Positions 28,207 to 37,956 of a DNA stretch of 64,000 nt are shown in pieces (within the stretch, counting starts at the first letter, position 1; every line of letters starts with the position of its first letter). A program made the translations under genes and the position numbers. The notes under the pieces were generated by a model. That model saw only the letters and a list, made by a program, of their open reading frames with translations. It made no database searches and was not told the DNA's origin. This stretch comes from Herbaspirillum sp. YR522 (GTDB lineage Bacteria; Pseudomonadota; Gammaproteobacteria; Burkholderiales; Burkholderiaceae_D): positions 1-64,000 of the forward strand of contig NZ_AKJA01000024.1 in the NCBI RefSeq assembly GCF_000282575.1, written 5' to 3'.

Positions 28207-28941
28207 TCATGGTCGGGAAAACTCCTTCAATAGCCCTTGGTAGGCCTTGGGCAGGGGCGGCGCCAGCTCGCCCCGCTTGGACGTGGCCAGTCCCAGCGCC
28301 ACCAGCGACTCGGCCAGCTTGACCGCGGCGGTCACGCCGTCGATCACCGGCACGCCGATATCGCGCGAAATGGCGCTGCACAGGTCGGCCATGCCGGCGC
28401 AGCCCAGCACGATGGCTTCGGCGCCGTCCTCGGCCAGGGCGCGCCGGCATTCTTCGGTGATGCGCGCGCGCGCCTGCGAGGCCGGATCTTCCAGCTCCAG
28501 TACGGCGATCTCGCAGGCCCGCACATTGCGGCAGAAACGCTGCATGCCGTAGCGCTCGGCCAGGTGCCAGGCCATGCCCGAGGTGCGCGCCAGCGTAGTC
28601 ACCACCGAGAACGACGGTGCGATCAGGCTGGCCATGTGCATGGCTGCCTCGGCGATCCCGACGACGGGACCACGGGCCAGCTCGCGTGCGGCCGACAGGC
28701 CCGGGTCGCCGAAGCAGGCGATGACGTAGGCTTGGCAGCCGTCGCGTTCGCCCAGGGCGATCTCGTGCAGCAGGCCAGGCACTGCCAGTGCTTCATCGTA
28801 GTGGCTTTCGATCGAGGCCGGCCCCATCGTGGGGCTGACGCCGATCACTTCGGTACCGGGCGCGGCGACCGCGCGCGCGCAGGCGGTCATGGCCTCGGTC
28901 ATCGACACCGTGGTATTGGGATTGATCAGCTTGATGCGCAT
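28207..28941 (-). CDS. Aspartate/glutamate-fold hydantoin (allantoin) racemase
   Basis: 244 residues of the Asp/Glu/hydantoin racemase family (PF01177) with the two catalytic cysteine motifs: VIACFGDPG (about residue 75) and IVLGCAGM (about residue 182). Opens with MRIKLINPNTT, typical of HyuE/HpxA. In ureide pathways this enzyme interconverts allantoin enantiomers so that a stereospecific allantoinase can use both; placement next to puuE favours allantoin over other hydantoins. Three bases from the permease stop. Confidence 0.87.
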   Translation of the reverse strand: MRIKLINPNTTVSMTEAMTACARAVAAPGTEVIGVSPTMGPASIESHYDEALAVPGLLHEIALGERDGCQAYVIACFGDPGLSAARELARGPVVGIAEAAMHMASLIAPSFSVVTTLARTSGMAWHLAERYGMQRFCRNVRACEIAVLELEDPASQARARITEECRRALAEDGAEAIVLGCAGMADLCSAISRDIGVPVIDGVTAAVKLAESLVALGLATSKRGELAPPLPKAYQGLLKEFSRP

Positions 28942-28944
28942 GCC

Positions 28945-30390
28945 TTAACCCTTCCTTGCCAGGCCGAGGTAGAACAGCGCGCCCAGCGCGGCGCCGATGA
29001 ACCACGAGAAGTCGGCCGCCGCGCGCAACTGCGGCAGCATCACGCACGCCACGCAGACGGCCGCGGCCAGTACCAGTGCCTTGACCGCGTTGCGGTTGAC
29101 GCCGTTGCGGTACCAGTAGCGACCGTCGGGGTTCATCGAATACAGGTCCGCCACCACCACCTCGCGCTGCTTGATCAGGTAGTAGTCGGCCAGCAAGATG
29201 CCGTACAGCGGGCCGATGAAGCCACCCAGCACATCCAGTGTGTAGTGGATCACTTCCGGGTTGCCGAACAGGTTCCAGGGCGTGATGAAGATCGAGGCGG
29301 TGGCCGCGAGCATGCCGCCGGCGCGCCAGCTGATGCGGCTGGGCGCGAGATTGGAAAAGTCGAAGGCGGCCGACACGAAGTTGGCCACGATATTGATGCC
29401 GATGGTGGCCATCAGGAAGGTCAGTGCACCGATCACGGCGGCAGTGGTGTTGTCGATCCGGGCTACCGTTTCCACCGGGTCGGTGATCAGCTCGCCGAAC
29501 ACGGCGATGGTGGCCGAGGTGGTCACGACGGTGACGATCGAGAACGCCAGGAAGTTGACCGGCAAGCCCCAGAAGTTGCCGCGCTTGACATCCGAAAACG
29601 TATGGCAATAGCGCGAGAAGTCGCCGAAGTTGAGCATCGGTCCCGAGAAATAGGACACCACCAGCGAAATGGCCGTGATCATCACCGACACCGCCGCCCA
29701 GCCGCTGTACTTGATCTCGCCCAGGTTCAGGCCGATGTTCTGCCAGCCGGCCTTCCAGATCATCCAGCCGGCCAGCACGAACATCACCAGGTAGACCGCC
29801 GGCCCGGCGAAGTCGATGAACTTCTTGATGGTCTCCATGCCGTTCCAGAACACCAGTGCCTGCAACACCCACAGCAGCAGGAAACCGGCCCAGCCCAGCG
29901 CCGAAAGGCCGGCGAAGGCATGCACATGGACGTCGGCCCAGGGGCTGAGCGCGGGATAGAACTTCAGCACCACCACCACGAACGCGGCCGAGGCCAGGTA
30001 GGTCTGGATGCCATACCAGGCCACCGCAATGAGGCCGCGGATCATGGCCGCCACATTGGCGCCGAGCACGCCGAAACAGAGACGGCTCATGACCGGATAG
30101 GGCACGCCGTGCGCCTGGCTGGGCCGGGCCACCAGGTTGCACAGCAGGTACACCAGCGAAATGCCGACCAGCAGCGAGATCAGCACCTGCCAGCTGGTCA
30201 ATCCCAGCGCGAACAGGCTGCCCGCGAAGACATAGCCGCCCACGCTGTGCACGTCCGACATCCAGAAGGCGAAGATATTGTAGGCGCCCCAGGTCTGCCG
30301 TTTCAACGGCGCCAGGTCTTCGTTGGTCAGGCGCGCGTCGTTGGCGCCGTAGAGGGTGCCGCTTGTCGCAGGGGATGAGTCGATGGTCAT
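28945..30390 (-). CDS. NCS1 family nucleobase/allantoin:cation symporter
   Basis: 481 residues with about twelve membrane segments. NCS1 signatures include NEDLAPLKRQTWGAYNIFAFWMSDVHSVGGYVFAGSL split over the first segment, and ISFFSGPMLNF-like GPMLNFGDFSRY in the middle. Family substrates are uracil, cytosine, allantoin and hydantoins; the racemase and allantoinase directly downstream favour allantoin. The gene heads this three-gene run. Confidence 0.88.
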   Translation of the reverse strand: MTIDSSPATSGTLYGANDARLTNEDLAPLKRQTWGAYNIFAFWMSDVHSVGGYVFAGSLFALGLTSWQVLISLLVGISLVYLLCNLVARPSQAHGVPYPVMSRLCFGVLGANVAAMIRGLIAVAWYGIQTYLASAAFVVVVLKFYPALSPWADVHVHAFAGLSALGWAGFLLLWVLQALVFWNGMETIKKFIDFAGPAVYLVMFVLAGWMIWKAGWQNIGLNLGEIKYSGWAAVSVMITAISLVVSYFSGPMLNFGDFSRYCHTFSDVKRGNFWGLPVNFLAFSIVTVVTTSATIAVFGELITDPVETVARIDNTTAAVIGALTFLMATIGINIVANFVSAAFDFSNLAPSRISWRAGGMLAATASIFITPWNLFGNPEVIHYTLDVLGGFIGPLYGILLADYYLIKQREVVVADLYSMNPDGRYWYRNGVNRNAVKALVLAAAVCVACVMLPQLRAAADFSWFIGAALGALFYLGLARKG

Positions 30391-30430
30391 TACCGGTCTC
30401 CGTCCAGAGGGGATGGTGGATCAAACGAGC

Positions 30431-30454
30431 CCATCCGGCGCATGCGCCGGGTGG
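30431..30454. promoter_or_regulatory. 24-nt palindrome between regulator and permease genes
   Basis: A perfect 16-bp palindrome ccggcgcatgcgccgg (30435-30450), extended to 24 nt with one G-U pair, lies in the 138-bp space between the GntR regulator stop and the NCS1 permease start. It can act as an operator or fold as a tight hairpin in RNA; there is no clear T-run on the minus strand. Confidence 0.4.
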
Positions 30455-30528
30455 CTCAGCGTATCCTTCCTGCATGCTCTACGGCATTCGATCGTTCGCG
30501 CGACCTGCGCCACGCGGGTGGTCTTGTC

Positions 30529-31284
30529 TTATATTCCCTTGCCAAGCACGGCGCGCAGGTCGAACTGATCGTCCGCATCCGGCCGTACCCGGTCCTCGCA
30601 CAAATGCAAGTGGTGTGCCATATGCTGCTGGGCAGCCTCGACGTCGCCGTTTTCCAGCGCCTGCAGCACCGTTTCGTGTTCGTCGAAGGAGCAGGCGTTG
30701 TGGCCTGGCGCTTCGGTCTTGGCGATCATCAGCGTGGTGCGCGAGACCAGCTTGCGCAGGGTGTCCACCAGCAACGCGTTACCGGTCAACTCGGCCAGCG
30801 CCAGGTGAAATTGCGCAGACAGCCGGATCCAGCGCGGCCGGTCGCCGCTCAGATAGGACTGGCGTTCTTCCTCGACCATGCGCCGCAGGCCCGCGATCTG
30901 GCGCGTGCCGGCTTCGCGTCCCACCTTTTCCAGGACCGCGTGTTCGAGGATATTGCGCAGTTCGAACATGTCGCGCACCTCGGCGTGGGACGGGCTGGCG
31001 ATGAATGCGCCGCGGTTGGCCTCGAGGTCGACCATGCCTTCGGAGGCCAGGCGCGAGAGCACCTTGCGCACCGTGTGGCGCGCCGTGTCGTAGATCTGGC
31101 AGAGGGTCTGCTCGGTCAGCTTGGTGCGCGGGGGCAGGCGGTGTTCCATGATGGCGTCGTAGACGTCCTGGTACATGCGTTCTTCCACGGCGACCGCGGA
31201 CTCGCGCTCGCGCGCCGCGGCGACCCGGCCCTGTGGAGCGGCCGGCGTATGCGGGGTCTTGCTGGCTTTGTTCATGATGCTCAT
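30529..31284 (-). CDS. GntR family regulator, FadR (FCD) subfamily
   Basis: 251 residues: N-terminal winged helix (MYQDVYDAIMEHRLPPRTKLTEQTL, then DTARHTVRKVLSRLASEGMVDLEANRGAFIASP split over helix 3 and wing) and C-terminal FCD ligand domain with the metal/ligand histidines in SAQFHLALAELTGN and MAHHLHLCEDRV. The start at 31284 (MSIMNKAS) or 31275 is preferred; longer in-frame extensions are unlike the family. It stands between adenosine deaminase and the allantoin genes on the same strand, so it probably controls ureide/purine use. Candidate sites resembling those before puuD lie at 31552-31585 upstream. Confidence 0.85.
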   Translation of the reverse strand: MSIMNKASKTPHTPAAPQGRVAAARERESAVAVEERMYQDVYDAIMEHRLPPRTKLTEQTLCQIYDTARHTVRKVLSRLASEGMVDLEANRGAFIASPSHAEVRDMFELRNILEHAVLEKVGREAGTRQIAGLRRMVEEERQSYLSGDRPRWIRLSAQFHLALAELTGNALLVDTLRKLVSRTTLMIAKTEAPGHNACSFDEHETVLQALENGDVEAAQQHMAHHLHLCEDRVRPDADDQFDLRAVLGKGI

Positions 31285-31551
31285 GCTCTCGATGAAAATC
31301 CGGTCCGTGATGTCATTGCCGATCAACAACGAGTGCCAAGAATCGTCAACAATATGAAAAAGGATTTGCAACAAAACGGGGCTATTTTGCACCAAAAAGA
31401 ATGGCATGTGCCTTTCTTTGGGGCGCGTCCCCAGGCTGTTTCGATGCTGCACCGCCAGGCGCCAGGCCTGGTACAGTCGCCCTTCGCAGTCCCTTTTCAT
31501 CGGCCATCCATGCCCCGATGACCGCTTTTGCAGCGCATGAAAACGCCGCCG

Positions 31552-31585
31552 ATTGTCGTCAATCCTATGTCGTATTGTCTGCAAT
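31552..31585. promoter_or_regulatory. Two candidate operators upstream of the GntR gene
   Basis: ATTGTCGTCAAT (31552-31563) and ATTGTCTGCAAT (31574-31585) share the ATTGTC..CAAT pattern seen three times before puuD and are again 22 bases apart centre to centre. They lie about 270-300 bases upstream of the regulator's start. Confidence 0.45.
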
Positions 31586-31693
31586 GAAACTGGCGGATGT
31601 GGCCGTTTGCGCCGCCGATTGCCGGAAGAAACCGTCGCCAATCACGCCTGCCTGGCGTGATGCAAGAAGCGTGCTTGATCTGCCGCGCGCACG

Positions 31694-31717
31694 AAAAAGC
31701 CCGGCATGGGGCCGGGC
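31694..31717 (-). terminator. Intrinsic terminator of add
   Basis: 7-bp GC stem gcccggc / gccgggc with a five-base loop; on the minus strand the stem is followed by TTTTTCG. It begins about 20 bases after the add stop codon. Confidence 0.75.
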
Positions 31718-31737
31718 GGGACGTGCGGCGGGGCTGG

Positions 31738-32808
<1,071 letters not shown>

Positions 32809-33040
32809 TCAAAAATGGCGAGAGCGCATTCGTACCGGTTCGATGGCGTACTGGTTATACGCTGGCAGCCGGCATTATCACGCAATTTTCGTGCTGATCC
32901 GGCGCCAAGGATGAACCAAGCCGCGCGGCAGGGTTCAGAAGCTGCAATTCAAGGCGGCGGCAGTCCGTTTGTAAAGATTGCATGAAAAGTGTTGCTGCCG
33001 CCCAAGACATGATTAAATGCAAACATTAATGGAGGGATGC

Positions 33041-33583
33041 ATGGGCAACATGGTTCACAAGCGTATGCGAAGCATATCGGCCGCCGCTCTGCTGGCGATG
33101 ACGGCCGGGTGTTCCTGGATGCCGTGGGGCGAGAAGGAAGATCCCACGATCTTGCCATTCAAGACCATACAGAGCGGGTCCTACCAGGGTTTCCTGAAGA
33201 ATTGGGACGACACGCGCACCCCGGTGTTCTGCGCCCTGATCCGTTCGCGGGCGCAATGGGACGAGCTGATGCAGCCGGCGGCGACCATGGGCGACCGGCG
33301 CCCGGCCGGGCCGCCGGCGGCCTATTTCCAGACCAAGCAATACCTGCTGGTGGCGCGCGTGATGCAGGCGCCGGACGCGGCCGAGCGTCCCCACGTCTTC
33401 ACGCCCTTGTCGGTGACGCTGCGCCAGGGCGTATTGCGGGTCAACTACCTGTATCGCGCGCCGGCGTCGGGGGCCTCGTACCAGGTCAAGGACTACATGA
33501 TGCTGGCCATTCCCAAGGAGCGTTATACGACCGGGCCGGTGGTGTTCCAGGAGAACGACCGCAGGGTGTGCGAATTGCACTGA
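33041..33583 (+). CDS. Predicted lipoprotein of unknown function
   Basis: 180 residues with a lipoprotein signal (RSISAAALLAMTAGCSW, lipobox MTAGC) and no domain that I recognise. The mature part contains QYLLVARVM and a beta-rich region ending VVFQENDRRVCELH. The ATG at 33041 is chosen because ggagg lies five bases before it. Monocistronic: 240 bases from add and closed by the hairpin at 33605-33637. Confidence 0.75.
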   Translation: MGNMVHKRMRSISAAALLAMTAGCSWMPWGEKEDPTILPFKTIQSGSYQGFLKNWDDTRTPVFCALIRSRAQWDELMQPAATMGDRRPAGPPAAYFQTKQYLLVARVMQAPDAAERPHVFTPLSVTLRQGVLRVNYLYRAPASGASYQVKDYMMLAIPKERYTTGPVVFQENDRRVCELH

Positions 33584-33604
33584 ATCGCCAGGCCCATTGA
33601 AAAA

Positions 33605-33637
33605 CCGCCGGGCTGCGACAGCAGCACGGCGGCTTTT
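33605..33637. terminator. Bidirectional intrinsic terminator
   Basis: 12-bp stem ccgccgggctgc / gcagcacggcgg with one mismatch and loop gaca, preceded by A and followed by ctttt. It serves both the lipoprotein gene (plus) and the amino acid ABC operon (minus), whose last gene ends at 33673. Confidence 0.75.
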
Positions 33638-33672
33638 CATGCGTGCGGCCGATGGCTGGCCGCGCGTCCCGA

Positions 33673-34407
33673 TCAAATCCCCTGCGTCATCCCGATGAAC
33701 TGTTTCAGTTCGGCTGTCTGCGGGTTGGTGAAGACCTGTTCCGGCGGGCCGATCTCGTGCACGCGGCCCTGGTGCATGAACACCAGCCGGTTGCACACTT
33801 CACGCGCAAAGCGCATTTCGTGGGTCACCATCAGCAAGGTCATGCCTTCCTTGGCCAGGCCGCGCACCACCGCCAGCACTTCATTGACCAGTTCCGGGTC
33901 GAGCGCCGAGGTGATTTCGTCGCACAGCAGGGCCTGCGGCTGCATCGACAGCGCACGGGCGATGGCCACGCGCTGTTGCTGGCCACCCGACAGCTGGTCC
34001 GGGAAGGCGTCGAACTTCTGGGCCAGGCCCACACGCTCGAGATTGGCCTTGGCGATCACCATGGCTTCGTCTTCGGACACACCCTTGACCTTCATCGGCG
34101 CGATCATCACGTTGCGACCCACCGACAGGTGCGGGAACAGGTTGAACTGCTGGAAGATCATGCCGACCTTCAGGCGCAGGTTGCGCAATTCCAGTTCGGA
34201 TGCTCCCAGCTTGGCGCCGGCCACGCTGATGTTGCCTTCGTCGATGGTCTCCAGGCCGTTGATGCAGCGCAGCAGCGTCGACTTGCCCGAGCCGCTCTTG
34301 CCGATGATGGCGATCACTTCGCCGGGTTCGACGTCCAGGTTGATGCCCTTGAGGACTTCGTTGTCGCCGAAGCGTTTCTTGACGTTATCAATGGCGATGA
34401 GCGGCAT
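33673..34407 (-). CDS. Polar amino acid ABC transporter ATP-binding protein
   Basis: 244-residue ATPase of the GlnQ/HisP group: Walker A GKSGSGKSTLLRC, signature LSGGQQQRVAIARAL, Walker B LLCDEITSALDPE. Last gene of an operon regulator, binding protein, two permeases, ATPase; it overlaps the preceding permease gene by 20 bases. Confidence 0.93.
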   Translation of the reverse strand: MPLIAIDNVKKRFGDNEVLKGINLDVEPGEVIAIIGKSGSGKSTLLRCINGLETIDEGNISVAGAKLGASELELRNLRLKVGMIFQQFNLFPHLSVGRNVMIAPMKVKGVSEDEAMVIAKANLERVGLAQKFDAFPDQLSGGQQQRVAIARALSMQPQALLCDEITSALDPELVNEVLAVVRGLAKEGMTLLMVTHEMRFAREVCNRLVFMHQGRVHEIGPPEQVFTNPQTAELKQFIGMTQGI

Positions 34408-35044
34408 TGTATTTCCTTTCTAAAGACTGGCTGTACTTGGACAGCGGCCAGCAAAGCACGAAGTAGAAGACACCCACGATGGCAAACACCGTAAAGGGGC
34501 GGAAGGTGGCATTGGTGATCACGGTGCCGGCCTTGGACAGTTCGATGAAGCCGATGATCGAGGTCACCGCGGTGGACTTGATGATCTGCACGCTGAAGCC
34601 GACGGTGGGCGCGATGGCGATGCGCAGCGCCTGCGGCAGAACGATATGACGCATCTGCTGGAAGTAGCTCATGGCCAGCACCGAGGAGGCTTCCCACTGT
34701 CCTTTCGGGATCGCCTCGACGCAACCGCGCCAGATCTCGGCCAGGTACGACGCGCTCCATAGCATCAGGGCCAGTCCCGCGGCCAGCCAGGCGGGCACCT
34801 CGATGCCGAACAGCGCGATACCGAAGAACACCAGGAACAGCTGCATCAGCAGCGGGGTGCCCTGGAACAGTTCGATATACAGGCGGGCGACCTGGCGCAG
34901 CCATGCCTGGCGCGAGGTGCGCATGAACAGGATGACCAGGCCCAGGGTGCCGCCGAGCACGAAGGTCACCAGCGCCAGCACGACGGTCCAGCGCCATGCC
35001 AGCATCAGGTTGCGGACAATATCCCAGAGGGTAAATGAAATCAT
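34388..35044 (-). CDS. Polar amino acid ABC transporter permease
   Basis: 218-residue HisM/GlnP-type inner-membrane protein. The family loop is EAIPKGQWEASSVLAMSYFQ, with ELFQGTPLLMQLF near the second segment. Starts with an ATGA overlap on the upstream permease stop and overlaps the ATPase gene by 20 bases. Confidence 0.92.
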   Translation of the reverse strand: MISFTLWDIVRNLMLAWRWTVVLALVTFVLGGTLGLVILFMRTSRQAWLRQVARLYIELFQGTPLLMQLFLVFFGIALFGIEVPAWLAAGLALMLWSASYLAEIWRGCVEAIPKGQWEASSVLAMSYFQQMRHIVLPQALRIAIAPTVGFSVQIIKSTAVTSIIGFIELSKAGTVITNATFRPFTVFAIVGVFYFVLCWPLSKYSQSLERKYNAAHRH

Positions 35045-35712
35045 GCGGTCCTCCGGGCAGTGATGAAGGTTTGGCCGATCAGGCGCAGCAGCTGGCGCAG
35101 CAGGATCGACATGACCAGATAGATCAGGGTGGCGACGATGTAGGCCTCGAAGGCGCGGAAGTTACGGCCCTGGATGAAGTTGGCCGCAAACGACAGTTCT
35201 TCCACCGCGATCTGCGAACAGACGGCCGAGCCCAGCATGACGATCACCACCTGGCTCGACAGCGCCGGCCAGATCTTCTGCAGTGCCGGACGCAGGATGA
35301 TGAAGCGGAACACCTGCATGCGCGACATCGACAGCGACAGCGCCGCCTCGATCTGGCCGCGCGGGGTGGCCTGCACGCCGGCGCGGATGATCTCGGTGCT
35401 GTAGGCGCCCAGGTTGATGACCATGGCCAGGATCGCGGCCTGCATTTCGCTGATCTGGATGTTCAGCGACGGCAGGCCGAAGAAGATGAAGAACAACTGC
35501 ACCAGGAAAGGGGTGTTGCGTATGGTCTCGACATAGGCGCTCACGATGGGCTTGAGCCACTTCGGTCCTTGGGTACGCGCCCATGCGCCGAAGATGCCGA
35601 CCGCCACGCCCAGGACCCCGCCGATGGCGATCAGCTCGATCGTCGTCAGCACGCCTTTGACGATGACGTCGCCGTAATCGAAGGTTGATAGGAAATCGAA
35701 TTGATAAGCCAT
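35041..35712 (-). CDS. Polar amino acid ABC transporter permease
   Basis: 223 residues, same family as its neighbour: ETIRNTPFLVQLFFIFFGLP and RAGVQATPRGQIEAALSLSM. The ATG at 35712 (MAYQFDFLS) is preferred because the upstream in-frame extension is low-complexity (Ser/Asn runs) and falls in a stem-loop region. It is separated from the binding-protein gene by about 200 bases that include a strong hairpin. Confidence 0.92.
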   Translation of the reverse strand: MAYQFDFLSTFDYGDVIVKGVLTTIELIAIGGVLGVAVGIFGAWARTQGPKWLKPIVSAYVETIRNTPFLVQLFFIFFGLPSLNIQISEMQAAILAMVINLGAYSTEIIRAGVQATPRGQIEAALSLSMSRMQVFRFIILRPALQKIWPALSSQVVIVMLGSAVCSQIAVEELSFAANFIQGRNFRAFEAYIVATLIYLVMSILLRQLLRLIGQTFITARRTA

Positions 35713-35810
35713 GATTGGTGTCGGTCCTGCCTCAGTGGTACGTGGAATGACGCATGTGCCGTCATCCCGGTTGTCCGCCTGCCTGCTATTGCTACTGCTA
35801 CTGTTATTGC

Positions 35811-35852
35811 CAGTGTTGGCGGCGCCAGGCGGAAATCGCGCCGGCAACACTG
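35811..35852 (-). promoter_or_regulatory. Intercistronic stem-loop between binding-protein and permease genes
   Basis: 15-bp stem cagtgttggcggcgc / gcgccggcaacactg with one mismatch and a 12-base loop. No T-run follows on the minus strand. Such hairpins commonly protect the upstream message end, so that binding protein is made in excess over membrane components. Confidence 0.5.
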
Positions 35853-35915
35853 CTTGCACCCCGGAAATAAGCGATGCCGGATGCCTTATACCCGATCAGG
35901 CATCAACCATGCAAG

Positions 35916-36698
35916 TTAGAGTCCCGCGGGCAGGGGTTGGCCAAGCCATTTTTGCGAAATGGCGTTGAGGCTGCCATCCTTTTTCGCATCTGCCAGGATT
36001 GCGTCGACCTTGTCCTGCAGTTTCTTCTCGCCCTTGTTCAAGCCGATGAAGCAAGGCGAATCCTTGATCAGGAACTTGGTTTCGGGCTTCTTCGGCGGGT
36101 TCTTGGCGATGATCGCGGCGGCCACCACGTTGCCGGTCGCCACCAGTTGCACCTGGCCCGACAGGAACGAGCTGATGGTGCTGTTGTTGTCCTCGTAGCG
36201 CTTGACGGTGGCCGTGGCCGGGATGATCTTGGTCAGCTCCAGGTCTTCCACCGAACCGCGGGTCACCGCGATGGTCTTGCCGGCCAGGTCGGCCGCACCC
36301 TTGACCGGCAGGTCGGTCGGGCCGAAGACGCCATTGAAGAACGGCGCGTAGGCGCTGGTGAAGTCGATCACCTTCTCGCGCTCGGCGTTCTTGCCCATGC
36401 TGGAGATGATCAGGTCGACCTTCTTGGTGGTCAGGTACGGTACGCGGTTGGCGCTCGAGACGGGGATCAGTTCGACCTTGGTGCCGAGCTTCTTGGCGAT
36501 CAGGTTGGCCACGTCGATGTCGAATCCCTGTGGCTTGAGATCGGCGTCGACCGAACCGAATGGCGGGAAATCGGCCGGCACGGCCACGCGCAGGGTACCG
36601 TTCTTCTGGATCTCGTCGAGCGCATCGGCGCGCGCCGCGGTAGCAGACAACAGCAGGGCGCCAGCCATCAGGCCGAGCAACAGTGTCGAGAGTTTCAT
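35916..36698 (-). CDS. Polar amino acid ABC transporter substrate-binding protein
   Basis: 260-residue periplasmic protein (SBP_bac_3). Signal peptide MKLSTLLLGLMAGALLLSATAARA, then LDEIQKNGTLRVAVPADFPPFGSVD, DIDVANLIAKKLGTKVELIPV and DLIISSMGKNAEREKVIDFT. The ATG at 36698 gives a normal signal peptide. It follows the GntR gene by 55 bases. The amino acid is not identifiable. Confidence 0.9.
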   Translation of the reverse strand: MKLSTLLLGLMAGALLLSATAARADALDEIQKNGTLRVAVPADFPPFGSVDADLKPQGFDIDVANLIAKKLGTKVELIPVSSANRVPYLTTKKVDLIISSMGKNAEREKVIDFTSAYAPFFNGVFGPTDLPVKGAADLAGKTIAVTRGSVEDLELTKIIPATATVKRYEDNNSTISSFLSGQVQLVATGNVVAAAIIAKNPPKKPETKFLIKDSPCFIGLNKGEKKLQDKVDAILADAKKDGSLNAISQKWLGQPLPAGL

Positions 36699-36753
36699 AG
36701 CATTTTCCCTTGTGACGACGTTTGATGAATGGCTGTCGGCGCGTGCTGCCGCT

Positions 36754-37512
36754 TCATGGCCTTTTGGTTTGGGTACTGCGGTGGGACTGGATATCGGTAA
36801 CGGCGGCGCCGGCACGCGATACAGGCGCCAGCGCTTGCCGCAATGGTTCCAGCGGATCGCTGCTGCGCACCTGGTTCAGGCCCGATTCAACGTGCTGCAG
36901 GTGAGCGTGCATCAGTTGTTCGGCGGCTTCGACGTCGCCCCGTTCGAGGGCGGCGACGATATGTACATGTTCCTCACAGGAATCCTCGGCCTGCTCCGAC
37001 GACTGGTGCAGCATCGCCGTGAGGGTGGTGCGCGCGGTCAGGTCGCGCAGCGTTTCCGACAGCAGCGAGTTGCCCAGGCATTCGCACAGGCAGACATGGA
37101 AGTCGCCCAGCAGATAGCTGCGGGCGCCGATGTCGGCGCCGGCGATGGCCGCCTGTTCGCGCTCGATGTGCTCGCGCAGCTGGCGCACCGCCTCCACCGG
37201 GATGGCGCGGGTATGCATCTGGCGCAGCAGGCCCAGCTCGATCACGCGACGTGCCTCGAAGGCTTCCCGTGCCTGTTCAGGTGTCGGTTCGATCACGAAC
37301 CAGCCGCGGCGCGCGCTGACGACCACGATGCCGCGCGCCATCAACCGGGTCAGCGCTTCACGCACCAGGGTGCGCGAGACGCCGAACAGGTCGGCCAGCT
37401 GCTGCTCGCCCAGGCGCGTTCCCGGGGCCAATTGCTTGGCCAGGATCGCCTCGGTGATCCGTACTGCGATCTGCGATGAAGACTTGATGGAAGGATGTGT
37501 GCCCATATCCAC
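36754..37512 (-). CDS. GntR family regulator, FadR (FCD) subfamily
   Basis: 252 residues: winged helix with LAPGTRLGEQQLADLFGVSRTLVREAL split by the recognition helix, and an FCD ligand domain (GDFHVCLCECLGNSLL, later LMHAHLQHVESGL). It heads the amino acid ABC operon and most likely regulates it. Two atacaa half-sites spaced 13 bases apart (37541-37560) immediately upstream could be autoregulatory; this is a weak inference. Confidence 0.85.
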   Translation of the reverse strand: MDMGTHPSIKSSSQIAVRITEAILAKQLAPGTRLGEQQLADLFGVSRTLVREALTRLMARGIVVVSARRGWFVIEPTPEQAREAFEARRVIELGLLRQMHTRAIPVEAVRQLREHIEREQAAIAGADIGARSYLLGDFHVCLCECLGNSLLSETLRDLTARTTLTAMLHQSSEQAEDSCEEHVHIVAALERGDVEAAEQLMHAHLQHVESGLNQVRSSDPLEPLRQALAPVSRAGAAVTDIQSHRSTQTKRP

Positions 37513-37769
37513 TCTTGAGCAAGTTGCGTGCCAGACTGATATACAAGATCGGCATACAAAACGATGCGCCGATTATTGGCGCGCAAACGGCGCTGTGACA
37601 AGGCTTTGCGGCCGATCGCGACAAACCGCCCGGGCCAGTGTTGCGCAACGGAAAGTTGCGTTGCAACATGCGCTGCCCGATTCGGTGCACCGCGACAGGG
37701 CAAGGCAGGCTGCGCTGGCCTGGCATGGTGCGCTAGCCCGTTGTGCAGTGCTTCCGTGATGAAGCCTGT

Positions 37770-37797
37770 TTGTGGATAAGTAACGACACTTTATAAT
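37770..37797 (+). promoter_or_regulatory. Candidate sigma-70 promoter of the pel operon
   Basis: Perfect -10 TATAAT at 37792-37797 with a weak -35 TTGTGG at 37770-37775, spacer 16. It lies 230 bases before the pelA start, which would give a leader of about 225 nt containing two stem-loops. Confidence 0.4.
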
Positions 37798-37921
37798 TAG
37801 TATTTTTTTGACAACATTTATTAATAATTGTGATCCCGATTCGCCGGGTGTTGCCGTTCCTGCAACGCAATTTGCCGATAAATGTAGATAAACTCCAGCA
37901 ACTCTAATAAATTCCCGACCG

Positions 37922-37956
37922 GGAAAATCCTGCCTTGGCGGCTATCGGGATTTTCC
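37922..37956 (+). promoter_or_regulatory. Stem-loop in the pel leader
   Basis: Exact complementary arms ggaaaatcc (37922-37930) and ggattttcc (37948-37956) with a 17-base loop, extendable by neighbouring G and C. It overlaps the palindrome ttcccgaccgggaa, so alternative structures are possible. No known riboswitch consensus was recognised. Confidence 0.4.

Larger units (their letters stand above)
31285..31737. other. Region between add and the GntR regulator
   Basis: 450 bases without a credible gene. It contains the add terminator (31694-31717), two operator-like elements (31552-31585) and an AT-rich stretch near 31340-31400 that probably holds the regulator's promoter. Confidence 0.55.
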
